From Candidatus Methylomirabilota bacterium (GTDB lineage Bacteria; Methylomirabilota; Methylomirabilia; Rokubacteriales; CSP1-6), in the NCBI GenBank assembly GCA_035936835.1, contig DASYVT010000176.1, forward strand, positions 1 through 54,644: a stretch of 54,644 bases of DNA, given 5' to 3'. The translations under genes were made by a program, and so were the position numbers. The notes beneath the pieces are model-generated. The model had not been told where the DNA came from, did no database searches, and saw only the letters and a list, made by a program, of their open reading frames with translations. Numbering within the stretch: position 1 is the stretch's first letter; each line of letters starts with the position of its first letter. Positions 8,565-17,497 of the stretch are shown one piece after another.

Positions 8565-10877
8565 ATGCCTCGCATCCTGGACCGCTATGTCCTCCGCGAG
8601 CTGATCGCGCCCTTGGGGATCAGCGTCGGCGTCTTCACCTTCTTTCTCGTCATCGACCGGGTCTATCAATTGACCGACCTGGTAATCACGAAGCAGGTCC
8701 CGTTGCGGCTCGTGCTCCTCTTGCTCGCGTTCCTGCTCCCACCGCTGTTGGCCCTGACGCTGCCCGTCGCGTTGCTCCTCGCCGTCCTGATCTCGTGCGG
8801 ACGGCTCGCCGGCGACTTCGAAGTCGCCGCGCTCAAGGCGTCGGGCGTGAGCCCCCGCAGGCTGCTTCTGCCGTTTCTGGCCGCGGGTCTCACGGTGAGC
8901 CTCCTCGTAGCCTGGTTGACGCTGGTCGTGAACCCGTGGGCGGCCGCGGCATTCCAGAATAACCTCTTCGAGATCTTGCAGAGCCGCGCAGTGACGGGCA
9001 TACAGGAGCGGACGTTCAACACCGCGTTTGCGCCGATCGTGCTGTATGTCCAAGAGGTGAGTCCATCGCAGGTCGCGCTCCGTGGTGTGCTCGCGTCGGA
9101 CGAACGAGACCTGGCGCTGTCGCGCGTCATCGTGGCGCGAGAGGGGCGGGTCCTGGCCGACCAGCGGACCCGTCGAGTGACACTCCGCTTCATCGACGGC
9201 TCCATCAACGAAACCGACGCGGCAGACCCACGACGGTTCCGGCACACCACATTCGCCCTCTACGACATGAACGTGGAGTTGAGGCCGCCCGGCGCTTCGT
9301 CCAAGCAGGACACAAAGCCGGAAACGGAAATGTCGCTCGGTCAGCTCATGGCGGCCGCGAGCCTCCACGCGCGTGACGGAATGATGGCGGCGCCGTATCG
9401 CATCGAGATCCACAAGCGTTTTGCCTTGCCGGTCGCAGCGCTCATCTTCGTGCTTGTCGCGTTCCCCCTGGGCATCCACTCCCAACGAGGCGGACGCGGG
9501 GTGGCGCTCGCGTCGGGCTTCGCCATCATGATGTCCTACTACACGCTGTCGTCCTCGCTGGACGAGCTGCCCCTCAGCGGGAAGCTGCCGGCCGCGGTCG
9601 CGATCTGGCTGCCGAACGCGCTGTTCGGCCTACTCGGCCTGGTGCTGCTCCGCGCAGAGACAGTCGGCATGCCCAAGGGCTGGCTCGAGCTCGCACGGAG
9701 CGTGGCGACGCGACTGCGCTGGTCCGCTGTCGGCCGAGCGAGAAAGGCGACCGTGGCGCGGCAGCCGGCCCGGCTCCGCGGGCCCCGAGCGTCGACCTTT
9801 GTCGTCGACCGGTATCTCCTGCGCGAGTACCTCCTGCTTCTCGGCATCAGCGTCCTAATCGGGAGCGTCTTGACGGTGGTCGTCGACCTGCTCCAAAGCC
9901 TGGACCGCTTCCTCCGGAGCAAGCCGCCGTGGGCCTATATCGCCCAACACTTCCTCTACCTGCTCCCTCGGGAGCTCTACAAGGGCCTCCCGCTGATCGT
10001 GCTGGTGTCCACGGTCTTCCTGTTCCTCTCGCTCACCCGCCAGCGCGAACTGGACGCCCTCAAGGCGGCCGGGGTCAGTCTGTACCGGACCTGCGTGCCT
10101 GTCCTGGCAATGGCGCTGCTCATCAGCCTGGCGGCCCTCGTATTTCAGGAAATGGCCCTGCCGGAGATCACCGTGAGGGCCGAAGAGGTGGATCGCGTCA
10201 AGATCCGCGGCTTCCCCCCGCGCCACCTCCTGCGGCAGGGTCAGATCTGGTACCGATCGTCAGACACGCGTTTTTTGCGGATCGCGCTCCTCGATCCCGC
10301 ATCAAAGACCCTGGACGGCCTCGTGCTGCTGGATGTCGATGGGGAGTTTCACCTGCTGGACCGGCTGGATGTCGCCAGGGCGCAATGGACTCCGGAGGGC
10401 TGGCAGATGTGGGGCGGGATCCTGCGACGGATTAACCCTGCCGGTCGAGTCACGTCGACGACCTTCCAGCACGAGCTGGTCGACATGCCGGAGCACGTCG
10501 ACGACTTCATCCGGGTCCAGAGACTGCCGGACACGATGAGCTTCCTCGAGCTGCGCGCCTACGTGGCGAAGCTCCGCTCGGGAGGGTACCAGGTGGGCGC
10601 CTACCTCGTGCAGCTCCACTCGAAGCTGTCATTCCCGCTCGTCCATGTCATCATGGCGCTCATCGCGATCCCTTTCGCGCTGAGCTCCCCGAGGCGCGGT
10701 GGCCGGGCGGTGGGTATCGGCGTGGCTCTCGTCATAGCGGTAGGCTACTGGATGGTCGACGCCGTGGCAGTGGCCTTTGGGCGGGCGGATCTTCTTCCCC
10801 CGGTTCTGGCGGCGTGGACGGCGAATATCATCTTTGCCGGGGTTGGGACCGTCCTGCTGCTCAAGGCCAGGACGTAA
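8565..10877 (+). CDS. LptF-LptG fusion, LPS-export ABC transporter permease
   Basis: This 770-residue protein contains two complete YjgP/YjgQ-family permeases in one chain. Half 1 (about 1-370) starts ILDRYVLRELIAPLGISVGVF and carries the coupling-helix motif EVAALKASGVS near residue 85. A basic linker follows (about 375-402). Half 2 (about 403-770) restarts with FVVDRYLLREYLLLLGISVL and its own coupling motif ELDALKAAGVS near 492. Each half has three N-terminal and three C-terminal membrane helices flanking a periplasmic beta-jellyroll region. In other bacteria LptF and LptG are separate and pair with the LptB ATPase to extract LPS. No stop or frameshift separates the halves. Confidence 0.93.
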   Translation: MPRILDRYVLRELIAPLGISVGVFTFFLVIDRVYQLTDLVITKQVPLRLVLLLLAFLLPPLLALTLPVALLLAVLISCGRLAGDFEVAALKASGVSPRRLLLPFLAAGLTVSLLVAWLTLVVNPWAAAAFQNNLFEILQSRAVTGIQERTFNTAFAPIVLYVQEVSPSQVALRGVLASDERDLALSRVIVAREGRVLADQRTRRVTLRFIDGSINETDAADPRRFRHTTFALYDMNVELRPPGASSKQDTKPETEMSLGQLMAAASLHARDGMMAAPYRIEIHKRFALPVAALIFVLVAFPLGIHSQRGGRGVALASGFAIMMSYYTLSSSLDELPLSGKLPAAVAIWLPNALFGLLGLVLLRAETVGMPKGWLELARSVATRLRWSAVGRARKATVARQPARLRGPRASTFVVDRYLLREYLLLLGISVLIGSVLTVVVDLLQSLDRFLRSKPPWAYIAQHFLYLLPRELYKGLPLIVLVSTVFLFLSLTRQRELDALKAAGVSLYRTCVPVLAMALLISLAALVFQEMALPEITVRAEEVDRVKIRGFPPRHLLRQGQIWYRSSDTRFLRIALLDPASKTLDGLVLLDVDGEFHLLDRLDVARAQWTPEGWQMWGGILRRINPAGRVTSTTFQHELVDMPEHVDDFIRVQRLPDTMSFLELRAYVAKLRSGGYQVGAYLVQLHSKLSFPLVHVIMALIAIPFALSSPRRGGRAVGIGVALVIAVGYWMVDAVAVAFGRADLLPPVLAAWTANIIFAGVGTVLLLKART

Positions 10878-10902
10878 GGTCGTCGTGCTCGCCGGCAAGG
10901 GG

Positions 10903-12108
10903 ATGGCCACCGCTCGTCGCGTGCTCCTGGCGGCGTTTGTCCTGGGTCTCGGGTTCTCCATCACCCTCGCCCAGACTGCGCTCGCCATCCTGACGCTGCT
11001 CTGGCTCGGCAGGCTGTGCGGTCGCGAGACTCGCGATGCCGTGCGCTGGCCCCTCTGGCGCCCCGTGCTGGCTTTCGGCGCGGTCAGCGTGATGTCGGCT
11101 CTTTTCGCAGCGCATCCGGCCGAAGGCCTGGTCGCCTGCAAGAAGCTCCTGCTCGTTGCGACTCTCTATGTCTCAACTGACGAGCTCGACTCCGCCGAGC
11201 GTGCCGAGCGCCTTCTGTCAGCCCTCGCGCTCGTCGTCGCGGCGGCGGCCATGGTAGGACTTCTCCAGGTGAGCTTCTGCCCGGGCCACGAGGCTGACTA
11301 CGGCTCCCCGGCCTGGCTCTACCACCGCTGCGCCCGTGCCCGCGGATTCTTCAGCAGCTACATGACGCTGGCGGGGGTGCTGAACCTGACGCTGCTGGTG
11401 AGCCTGCCGCGGCTGCTTCTGGATACGACGTTTCGCCCGTGGCTCGCGACCGCTTGGTTTGCGAGCCTCGGGGGGCTTGCGGCGACATATACGCGGGGCG
11501 CCTGGATCGGCTTCGCCTCCGGCGTCCTTGCCCTCTGGCCTCCGATCCGGCGGCGGCGCTGGCTCCTGGTGGTCGGGTTCCTGGCGATGGGCGTGGCGGT
11601 CCTGGCCGGTCCCCAGCACCTACGCGAGCGGGTCCTGACGATGACGGATCCCGACGATGTCACCGTCAAGGAGCGGACCTACATGTGGCGCAGCGGGATC
11701 GCCATGTGGCGGGAGCACCCGTGGCTGGGGGTGGGGCCGGGCGGCGTCAAGCGCGAATACCGTAACTACGCGCTGGCCGAGGCCTCGATGAAGCGCACGG
11801 GTCACGTGCATAACTCTGCGCTCCAGATCCTCGTGGAGACGGGCGTGGCCGGCTTGCTGGCGTGGCTGTGGCTATGGGCCGCGTTCTACACCGAGGCGGT
11901 GCGTCTGTTTCGGCGGCTGCCGGTGGCGGCCATCAGAGAGCGCGCCCTGGTAGCTGGAAGCATCGCGGCCATCACGGGCTTTCTGGTCGCGGGGATGTCG
12001 GAGCACAACTTCGGCGATTCCGAGGTGGTCATGCTCGCGTGGATGATCATGGCGCTGCCGTTCACGGTGCGAGGCGCGCGAACGGGCGGCAAGCCCGAAA
12101 CGCCTTGA
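10903..12108 (+). CDS. O-antigen ligase / polymerase family membrane protein
   Basis: This is a polytopic inner-membrane protein of about 401 residues with a long periplasmic loop containing REHPWLGVGPGGVKREY and HVHNSALQILVETG, the RxxxW..Gv and HxHN motifs of the Wzy_C (WaaL/RfaL) family. Members join polysaccharide to lipid A-core on the periplasmic face or polymerise repeat units. It follows the LptFG fusion by about 25 bases, so it is probably co-transcribed with LPS export. The start could instead be GTG 10885, which has AAGG five bases upstream. Ligase versus polymerase cannot be settled from sequence. Confidence 0.85.
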   Translation: MATARRVLLAAFVLGLGFSITLAQTALAILTLLWLGRLCGRETRDAVRWPLWRPVLAFGAVSVMSALFAAHPAEGLVACKKLLLVATLYVSTDELDSAERAERLLSALALVVAAAAMVGLLQVSFCPGHEADYGSPAWLYHRCARARGFFSSYMTLAGVLNLTLLVSLPRLLLDTTFRPWLATAWFASLGGLAATYTRGAWIGFASGVLALWPPIRRRRWLLVVGFLAMGVAVLAGPQHLRERVLTMTDPDDVTVKERTYMWRSGIAMWREHPWLGVGPGGVKREYRNYALAEASMKRTGHVHNSALQILVETGVAGLLAWLWLWAAFYTEAVRLFRRLPVAAIRERALVAGSIAAITGFLVAGMSEHNFGDSEVVMLAWMIMALPFTVRGARTGGKPETP

Positions 12109-12122
12109 CGGCGCTGCGGGAA

Positions 12123-12145
12123 GCCGGCGGACGCGAGCAGCCGGC
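12123..12145. terminator. Weak hairpin between convergent genes
   Basis: GCCGGC at 12123-12128 pairs with GCCGGC at 12140-12145 across an 11-base loop, lying between the ligase gene (+) and rsmA (-). There is no T tract on either side, so a role as a bidirectional terminator is only suggested by position. Confidence 0.3.
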
Positions 12146-12147
12146 GC

Positions 12148-13029
12148 TCATGAGCCGCCTCCCGGGTGGGACTGGTCTTGGGCCTGGGCCAGGCGGGCGA
12201 ATTCGGCGAGCGAAAGCGTCTCGGCCCGGCGGCGCGCATCGATGCCCGCGGCGTCACACATCGCCCGCGCGCGCTCGGCCCCCAGCCCCAGGCCCGAGGC
12301 CAGGGCGTTCGCGAGGCTTTTCCTGCGCTGGCCGAAGGCCGCGAGGACGACAGCGCGCAACCGCGCCGGATCGTCCACCGGGACAGGCGGCGCGCGCCGG
12401 ACCCGGAGATGTATCACCGCGGAGTCCACCTGGGGCGGCGGGCGGAAAGCGCCGGGCGGCACCGTGAAGGCGAGCCGCGCCTCGCAGGACAGCTGCGTCA
12501 GCACCGAGAGGCTTCCGTACGTTTTGCCGCCGGGCCCGGCCGCCACGCGCTCGGCGACTTCCTTCTGGAGCATCAGCGCCATCTCGTCCACGACCGGTCC
12601 GGCCTCGACGAGGGCCTGGAGGATAGGCTTGCCCACGCTGTACGGGAGATTCCCCACGACGAGCACGCGCCCGGCCGGATCGGGCTTGAGCGCGGACAGC
12701 CCCGTGTAGTTGAAGGAGCAGGCGTCGGCCACGAAGACCTCGACGTGGGGCGCATCCGCGAAGCGCTCGACGAGCGCGGCGGCCATCACCGGGTCCACCT
12801 CGAGCGCCAGGAGCCTGCCCGCCGCGCGCGCGAGACGGCCCGTCAGCGCCCCCAGCCCGGGCCCGATCTCGATCACGAGGTCCCGGATCGTCGGCCGGAC
12901 TTCCCCAATGATCCGCTCGGCCACCGCGTCGTCGCGGAGGAAGTGCTGGCCGAGCGCTCGCGTCTTGCTCGAGGCAGCGTGGCGCTTGGGCCTCGGAGCC
13001 AGCGCCCGCGCGTTCTTCCGCGGGCTCAT
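12148..13029 (-). CDS. rsmA: 16S rRNA dimethyladenosine transferase RsmA (KsgA)
   Basis: This enzyme dimethylates the two adjacent adenines near the 3' end of 16S rRNA using S-adenosylmethionine. Visible motifs in the 293 residues are the start LGQHFLRDD, the SAM motif EIGPGLGALT, LEVDP, and the catalytic NLPYSVGKPIL, then the C-terminal helical domain with FGQRRKSLANAL. It is the last gene of the gltX-to-rsmA operon, and its ATG overlaps the coaE stop by four bases. Confidence 0.97.
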   Translation of the reverse strand: MSPRKNARALAPRPKRHAASSKTRALGQHFLRDDAVAERIIGEVRPTIRDLVIEIGPGLGALTGRLARAAGRLLALEVDPVMAAALVERFADAPHVEVFVADACSFNYTGLSALKPDPAGRVLVVGNLPYSVGKPILQALVEAGPVVDEMALMLQKEVAERVAAGPGGKTYGSLSVLTQLSCEARLAFTVPPGAFRPPPQVDSAVIHLRVRRAPPVPVDDPARLRAVVLAAFGQRRKSLANALASGLGLGAERARAMCDAAGIDARRRAETLSLAEFARLAQAQDQSHPGGGS

Positions 13030-13655
13030 GCAGGCCGCCGGGCCTTGAGCTCGGCCAGGAGCGCGCCGTATACAGTCCGCACCTGGCGCTCGGTGTCCTC
13101 GCGCGTGCCCGAGTTGTCGATAACATGGTCCGCGAGCTTCGCCTTCTCGGCGATGGGCATCTGGCTGGCAACCCGCGCCCGCGCGTCGACGTCGCTCAGG
13201 CCGTCGCGCTCCATGAGACGCCGGCGCTCGGTCTCCGGGTCGGCGTAGACCACGACCACGCGGTCCATCTTGGCAACGCCGCCTCCCTCGAAGAGGAGCG
13301 CCGCGTCCCAGATGACGACGCCCTCGAAGGCCTCCTCGTCGAGGACGGAGAGCATGCGCAGCTGGCGCGCGCCGATGGCCGGGTGGGTGATCTCCTCGAG
13401 GCGCTTCAGCGAAGCGGCGTCGGCGAAGACAACGGCGCCCAGCGCCTTGCGATCGAGCGAGCCGTCCTCCTGGACGACCTGGGGACCGAACTCCTCGACG
13501 ATCCTGGCATAGGCGGGCTGGCCCGGCATGACGACCTCTCGCGCGAGGAGGTCGGCGTCGATGACGCGCGCGCCCAGATGAGCGAACATCCGGCTGACCG
13601 TGCTCTTGCCGGTGGCGATGCTGCCGGTGAGACCGACCAGGAGGAAGCGCCTCAT
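13026..13655 (-). CDS. coaE: Dephospho-CoA kinase CoaE
   Basis: This is the last step of coenzyme A synthesis, ATP-dependent phosphorylation of dephospho-CoA. The 209 residues begin with the P-loop GLTGSIATGKSTVS, followed by IDADLLAREVV, EITHPAI, WDAALLFEGG and VVYADPETERRRLMERDG, all typical of CoaE. Its start overlaps the polA stop by four bases and its stop overlaps rsmA. An ATG start and normal length make the call secure. Confidence 0.97.
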   Translation of the reverse strand: MRRFLLVGLTGSIATGKSTVSRMFAHLGARVIDADLLAREVVMPGQPAYARIVEEFGPQVVQEDGSLDRKALGAVVFADAASLKRLEEITHPAIGARQLRMLSVLDEEAFEGVVIWDAALLFEGGGVAKMDRVVVVYADPETERRRLMERDGLSDVDARARVASQMPIAEKAKLADHVIDNSGTREDTERQVRTVYGALLAELKARRPA

Positions 13656-16600
13656 GCCTGGGCCCAGTCCGCGCCCGTCTTGATGTCCACCTTGAGCGGG
13701 ACGTCGAGCGCCATAGCCGATTCCATCACCTCGCGGGCCACACGTTCGAGCCTCGGCACTTCGTCCTCGGGCGACTCGAAGAGAAGCTCGTCGTGGACCT
13801 GGAGCAGCATGCGGGTCCGGAAGCCACCCGCGGCCAGGGCGCCGGCCATGCGCACCATGGCGATCTTGATGAGGTCGGCGGCCGTGCCCTGGATGGGCGC
13901 GTTGGTCGCCATGCGCTCGGCGAAGCCCCGGAGATTGGGGTTGCCGCTTTGAAGCTCCGGGATGTAGCGGCGCCGGCCGAGGAGCGTCGCCACGAAGCCC
14001 CGGTCGCGCCCCTCTTCGATCGTGCGCTCGAGCCAGGCCTTCACCTTCGGGTGCCGCGCGAAGAAGCGGTCGAGGAACTCCTGCGCCTGCTTGGGGGTGA
14101 TCGCGAGCCCGCGCGAGAGCCCGAAGGCCGTCACACCGTAGATGACGGAGAAATTGGTCGTCTTCGCCACGTCGCGCTGCTGGTCGGTCACCTGCGAGAG
14201 CTCGACGCCGAAGACTTCGGCCGCCGTGCGGCGGTGGATGTCCTCTCCGCCGCGGAACGCGGCGATGAGGCTCTCCTCGCCCGAGACGTGAGCCAGGATG
14301 CGCAGCTCGATCTGCGAGTAGTCCGCCGCGACGAAGCGCCAGCCGGCCTCGGGCACGAAGGCCGCGCGGATCCGCCGGCCGAGCTCGGTGCGGATGGGAA
14401 TGTTCTGGAGGTTCGGCGCGGAGGAATTGTGTACGACAATGCCGTCCGCGATGTACTGCTCCCCATCCACCGCGATGTCATACATGGGAACGGGCGGCTC
14501 CCAGCCCACACATCGCACCCTCACCTCGAAGTACTGGCCCGACACCGCCTCCCCCAGGAATCGTGGGATCTCCACGCCAGCGGCTTGGACGGCGCTTACG
14601 ATCCGCTCGGCCCGTGGCAAGGGACAGGTCGTTCGACCGGCAGCAAACCTATGGACGAAGACGTAAAGCGCCTGGGGAGCCTTTCCACTTGATTCCCTTT
14701 CGCTGTCGTACAGAACCGACTTGACGCCAAGAATCTCATCGGCAGTCGGGAGAGTCAGGACTTCGGCCGTGCTCTTCACGGTGTGCCTGGTAAGCAGCCG
14801 CTCGAGCTGACCCCGCTTCTTGGCGGAGATGAACCCAATCTGGTCGCGGAATCTCGCCTTCGATCTATCCCCTAGAACAGACAAGGTATGTCGGGGTGCA
14901 TATCCGAGGGGATCGACACCGCCATCGTTGACACGGGACGGAATTCCGAACATGCCGAGCAGATGATGAACCCCCTCCAGCATGTCCCGCGATACCGAAC
15001 GCACGGAGAGGGCGCTCGCCGTCGTTCCGTCGCCTTCGAAATACCCACGGAGAAACGCCGCCACAGTCTCCTTCGGGGCAAAGAACAGGCTCGGCGGAAC
15101 TTGGATCACCTTCGAAGTCCCACCGGCACCCAGCTGCTCGATCAGGCCGCACACGTCCACGCTCGACAAGGTCAGGGTCGGGCAAGTTCGTGTCCTTCGG
15201 AAGGTCGGTGATTTCCTGAATAGTTTCGTCATGATGCCTGCGAAGTGTCGAGCGAGATCCTCGTCGGGCCAGTCGAATGCCAGGATAAGCTGTGTGGGTT
15301 TCCCGTTGTAGTTGCTGTGCGCGATATGCCCATCGGCCATGGCGTAGCCCACGAGCTCAGCAAGGTCCGAGCACCATCCCCCGGGCAGGTCAGGCGTCTT
15401 GCGCGTGCGATAGGCTGCGGTCGGCTCCACCTGAAACTCTGAGGACGAGCCGAACAGTCCCTCCGTGAAACTCATGTAGAGGGGGTCGCCGAGCTTGAGA
15501 TTGGCGGCTTCGATCCATCCGTTGGTGCTTCGGAGCTTATGCTCGGGACTACAGCGGAAGATGATTCCCGTCGACAGCGTGATAGCCAACACAGGCTTTA
15601 CGGCGGTCCGTTCGGCGGCGAGCACTCGTCGTGGACCACGGCACGTTCGCACGAGGTCACCTTCGCGCACATGCTCAATGCCGACGAGTCCGCTCTGTGT
15701 GTTGACCAGCGAGCCGGCAGGGAGACACGAGAGCCTGCCCGTCGCGGTGACGAGCTGGTTAAAGGATGTGTGGATCCGTCCCGTGCCCGGGTTGATCAGG
15801 AGTGGCAGGGCGTCGGCGTAGGTGGACTTGAGCTTGGCCAGCGTCCGGTGCTCGATGATCTTCGCCGGTAGCCCGTGGCCCAGCGCCAGCTGCTCGAGGA
15901 CGTCGGCGTCGGTCGAATACCCCGTCTTGGTCTTCTTGAGCGGCGGGAGCTTGAGCTTGTCGAAGAGGATCCGCGCCATCTGCTTGGGCGAGCCGATGTT
16001 GAACTCCTCCCCGGCAATCGCGTAGATCTCGCGCGTGAGCCGCTCGAGGGCCAGGTCGAGCTCCTTGGAGAAGTCCGCGAGACGGATCGGGTCCACGCGG
16101 ATGCCGTGGCGCTCCATCGCCGCCAGCACCGGCACCAGCGGCCGCTCGAGGTCTTCGTAGAGCGCGTGGAGCCCCACCTCCTTGAGCGCGCGCGGCAGCA
16201 TCTCCCAGAGCTGCCAGATGAAGCGCGCCCGGCTGCCCGGCGCCGCGAGCCCCGGCCCCTCGCCCAGAAGGTCGGCGCAGACCTCGTCGAGCTTGTAGTT
16301 GGTGCGCGCCGGGTTCAGGAGATAGGCGCCGACGGCCGTGTCCTCGAAGGCGGGTGGCCTGCCGCGGCGGGCCAGCCACCACTCGATCAGGTGCTTGACG
16401 TCATGGCCGATCAGCTTCCGTCCACCCATGTCCGGCGCGTCGGGCCCGAGAGTCAGAATTGCAGCGCCGGCAGCCGGATGGAAGAGGCCGAGCGCTCCCA
16501 GCGCGGGCTCGGGCGGCCCTCCCCCGCCCGCCCAGTCCACGGCCACGGGGTCATCCACCGGGACGGCGGTGAGCCACCGCTGGATCGCCGCGGCTCCCTC

Positions 16601-17497
16601 CAGGCTCGGCAGCGACTCGGACGTGATCCGGGGCGCTTCCCGTGCGGGGAGCAAGCGAAGCAGCGTGTCGAACTCGAGCTCGGTCCAGAGCGCCCGCAGC
16701 CGCTCCCAGTCGGGCTCCTGGCGTCCGAAGGCCTCGAGTCCCTGGTCGATGGGGACCCGCGTACTCACCGTCGCCAGCTCTCGCGACAGGAGCGCCTGCC
16801 GGCGATTGGCGGCCAGCGTCTCTCGGACCTTCCCAGGCACGAGCGTGAGGTTCTCGTAGAGCCGCTCGACGCTGCCGAACTGGCTGATGAGCTTGACGGC
16901 GGTCTTCTGACCGACGCCAGGCACGCCGGGAATATTGTCGATGCTGTCACCCATCAGCGCGAGGAGGTCGGGAATCTGGCCCGGCGCCACGCCCCACTTT
17001 TCGGCGACGGCAGCATCGTCGAACCAGACGGGCTCGCCTCGCGCATTCGTCGAGAGCACCCGTACGCGCGGCCCAACCAGCTGGAGCATGTCCTTGTCGC
17101 CCGTGACGAGGACCATCTCGACCGGCTCGGTCCGCATCTTCTCGACCAGCGTGCCGAGCACGTCGTCGGCCTCGAACCCGGGCATCTCCAAGCAAGGCAG
17201 CCGGAGCGCCTCGAAGACCCGCTTGACGAGCGCGATCTGGCTCCGGAGATCGTCCGGCATGCTGGGGCGGGTCTCTTTGTACGACGGCAGCTTCTCTTCT
17301 CGAAACGTGGGGCCCGGCGGATCCCAGGCCACGGCCGCGTATTCGGGGTTCTCCTCCCGGAGGAGCTTCAAGAGCATCGTGGACACGCCGCGGACCGCAT
17401 GGGTGGCCTGGCCCTTCGAGTTCGAGAGGTACGGTAGCGCGTGGTAGGCGCGGTAGAGGTAGCCCGGCCCGTCCACAACGAAGAAGCGCGCGCTCAT
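13652..17497 (-). CDS. polA: DNA polymerase I with an in-frame intein
   Basis: The precursor is 1281 residues; removing a 434-residue intein (residues 591-1024) leaves an 847-residue polymerase. Residues 1-290 are the 5' nuclease domain (TGDKDMLQLV, GDSIDNIPGVPGVGQKTA). The next region has the 3'-5' exonuclease fold, but the metal-binding acidic residues look lost (VDWAG where DTE is expected). The polymerase domain then runs INPGTGRIHTSFNQ, TGRLS, intein, SSAPNLQNIPIRTE, DYSQIELRILAH, the fingers motif and QVHDELLFE. The start overlaps the glnE stop. It repairs and joins Okazaki fragments. Function requires splicing of the intein. Confidence 0.97.
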   Translation of the reverse strand: MSARFFVVDGPGYLYRAYHALPYLSNSKGQATHAVRGVSTMLLKLLREENPEYAAVAWDPPGPTFREEKLPSYKETRPSMPDDLRSQIALVKRVFEALRLPCLEMPGFEADDVLGTLVEKMRTEPVEMVLVTGDKDMLQLVGPRVRVLSTNARGEPVWFDDAAVAEKWGVAPGQIPDLLALMGDSIDNIPGVPGVGQKTAVKLISQFGSVERLYENLTLVPGKVRETLAANRRQALLSRELATVSTRVPIDQGLEAFGRQEPDWERLRALWTELEFDTLLRLLPAREAPRITSESLPSLEGAAAIQRWLTAVPVDDPVAVDWAGGGGPPEPALGALGLFHPAAGAAILTLGPDAPDMGGRKLIGHDVKHLIEWWLARRGRPPAFEDTAVGAYLLNPARTNYKLDEVCADLLGEGPGLAAPGSRARFIWQLWEMLPRALKEVGLHALYEDLERPLVPVLAAMERHGIRVDPIRLADFSKELDLALERLTREIYAIAGEEFNIGSPKQMARILFDKLKLPPLKKTKTGYSTDADVLEQLALGHGLPAKIIEHRTLAKLKSTYADALPLLINPGTGRIHTSFNQLVTATGRLSCLPAGSLVNTQSGLVGIEHVREGDLVRTCRGPRRVLAAERTAVKPVLAITLSTGIIFRCSPEHKLRSTNGWIEAANLKLGDPLYMSFTEGLFGSSSEFQVEPTAAYRTRKTPDLPGGWCSDLAELVGYAMADGHIAHSNYNGKPTQLILAFDWPDEDLARHFAGIMTKLFRKSPTFRRTRTCPTLTLSSVDVCGLIEQLGAGGTSKVIQVPPSLFFAPKETVAAFLRGYFEGDGTTASALSVRSVSRDMLEGVHHLLGMFGIPSRVNDGGVDPLGYAPRHTLSVLGDRSKARFRDQIGFISAKKRGQLERLLTRHTVKSTAEVLTLPTADEILGVKSVLYDSERESSGKAPQALYVFVHRFAAGRTTCPLPRAERIVSAVQAAGVEIPRFLGEAVSGQYFEVRVRCVGWEPPVPMYDIAVDGEQYIADGIVVHNSSAPNLQNIPIRTELGRRIRAAFVPEAGWRFVAADYSQIELRILAHVSGEESLIAAFRGGEDIHRRTAAEVFGVELSQVTDQQRDVAKTTNFSVIYGVTAFGLSRGLAITPKQAQEFLDRFFARHPKVKAWLERTIEEGRDRGFVATLLGRRRYIPELQSGNPNLRGFAERMATNAPIQGTAADLIKIAMVRMAGALAAGGFRTRMLLQVHDELLFESPEDEVPRLERVAREVMESAMALDVPLKVDIKTGADWAQA
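14426..15727 (-). mobile_element. LAGLIDADG-endonuclease intein in polA
   Basis: The insert begins with Cys (residue 591, CLPAGSLVNTQSG) and ends with GIVVHN followed by Ser+1, the expected splice residues. Block B reads RCSPEHKL, with Ser in place of the usual Thr. The central region carries two LAGLIDADG motifs, LAELVGYAMADGHI and FLRGYFEGDGT, each with its acidic residue, so the homing endonuclease may be active. The C-terminal block is MYDIAVDGEQYIADG. Joining the flanks restores GRLSSSAPNLQNIPIR, the normal polymerase motif. Two 60-base lines counted by eye gave about 58-60% G+C, lower than much of the host gene. Confidence 0.95.

Noticed and set aside
7215-9485. A 756-codon minus-strand frame across gspD and the LptFG fusion
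   Set aside because: It spans two clear plus-strand genes and the space between them and has only compositional character.
15875-17437. A 520-codon open frame on the plus strand opposite polA
   Set aside because: It is a high-GC shadow of polA; its product is Arg/Glu/His-rich with no recognisable domain, and polA is certain on the other strand.
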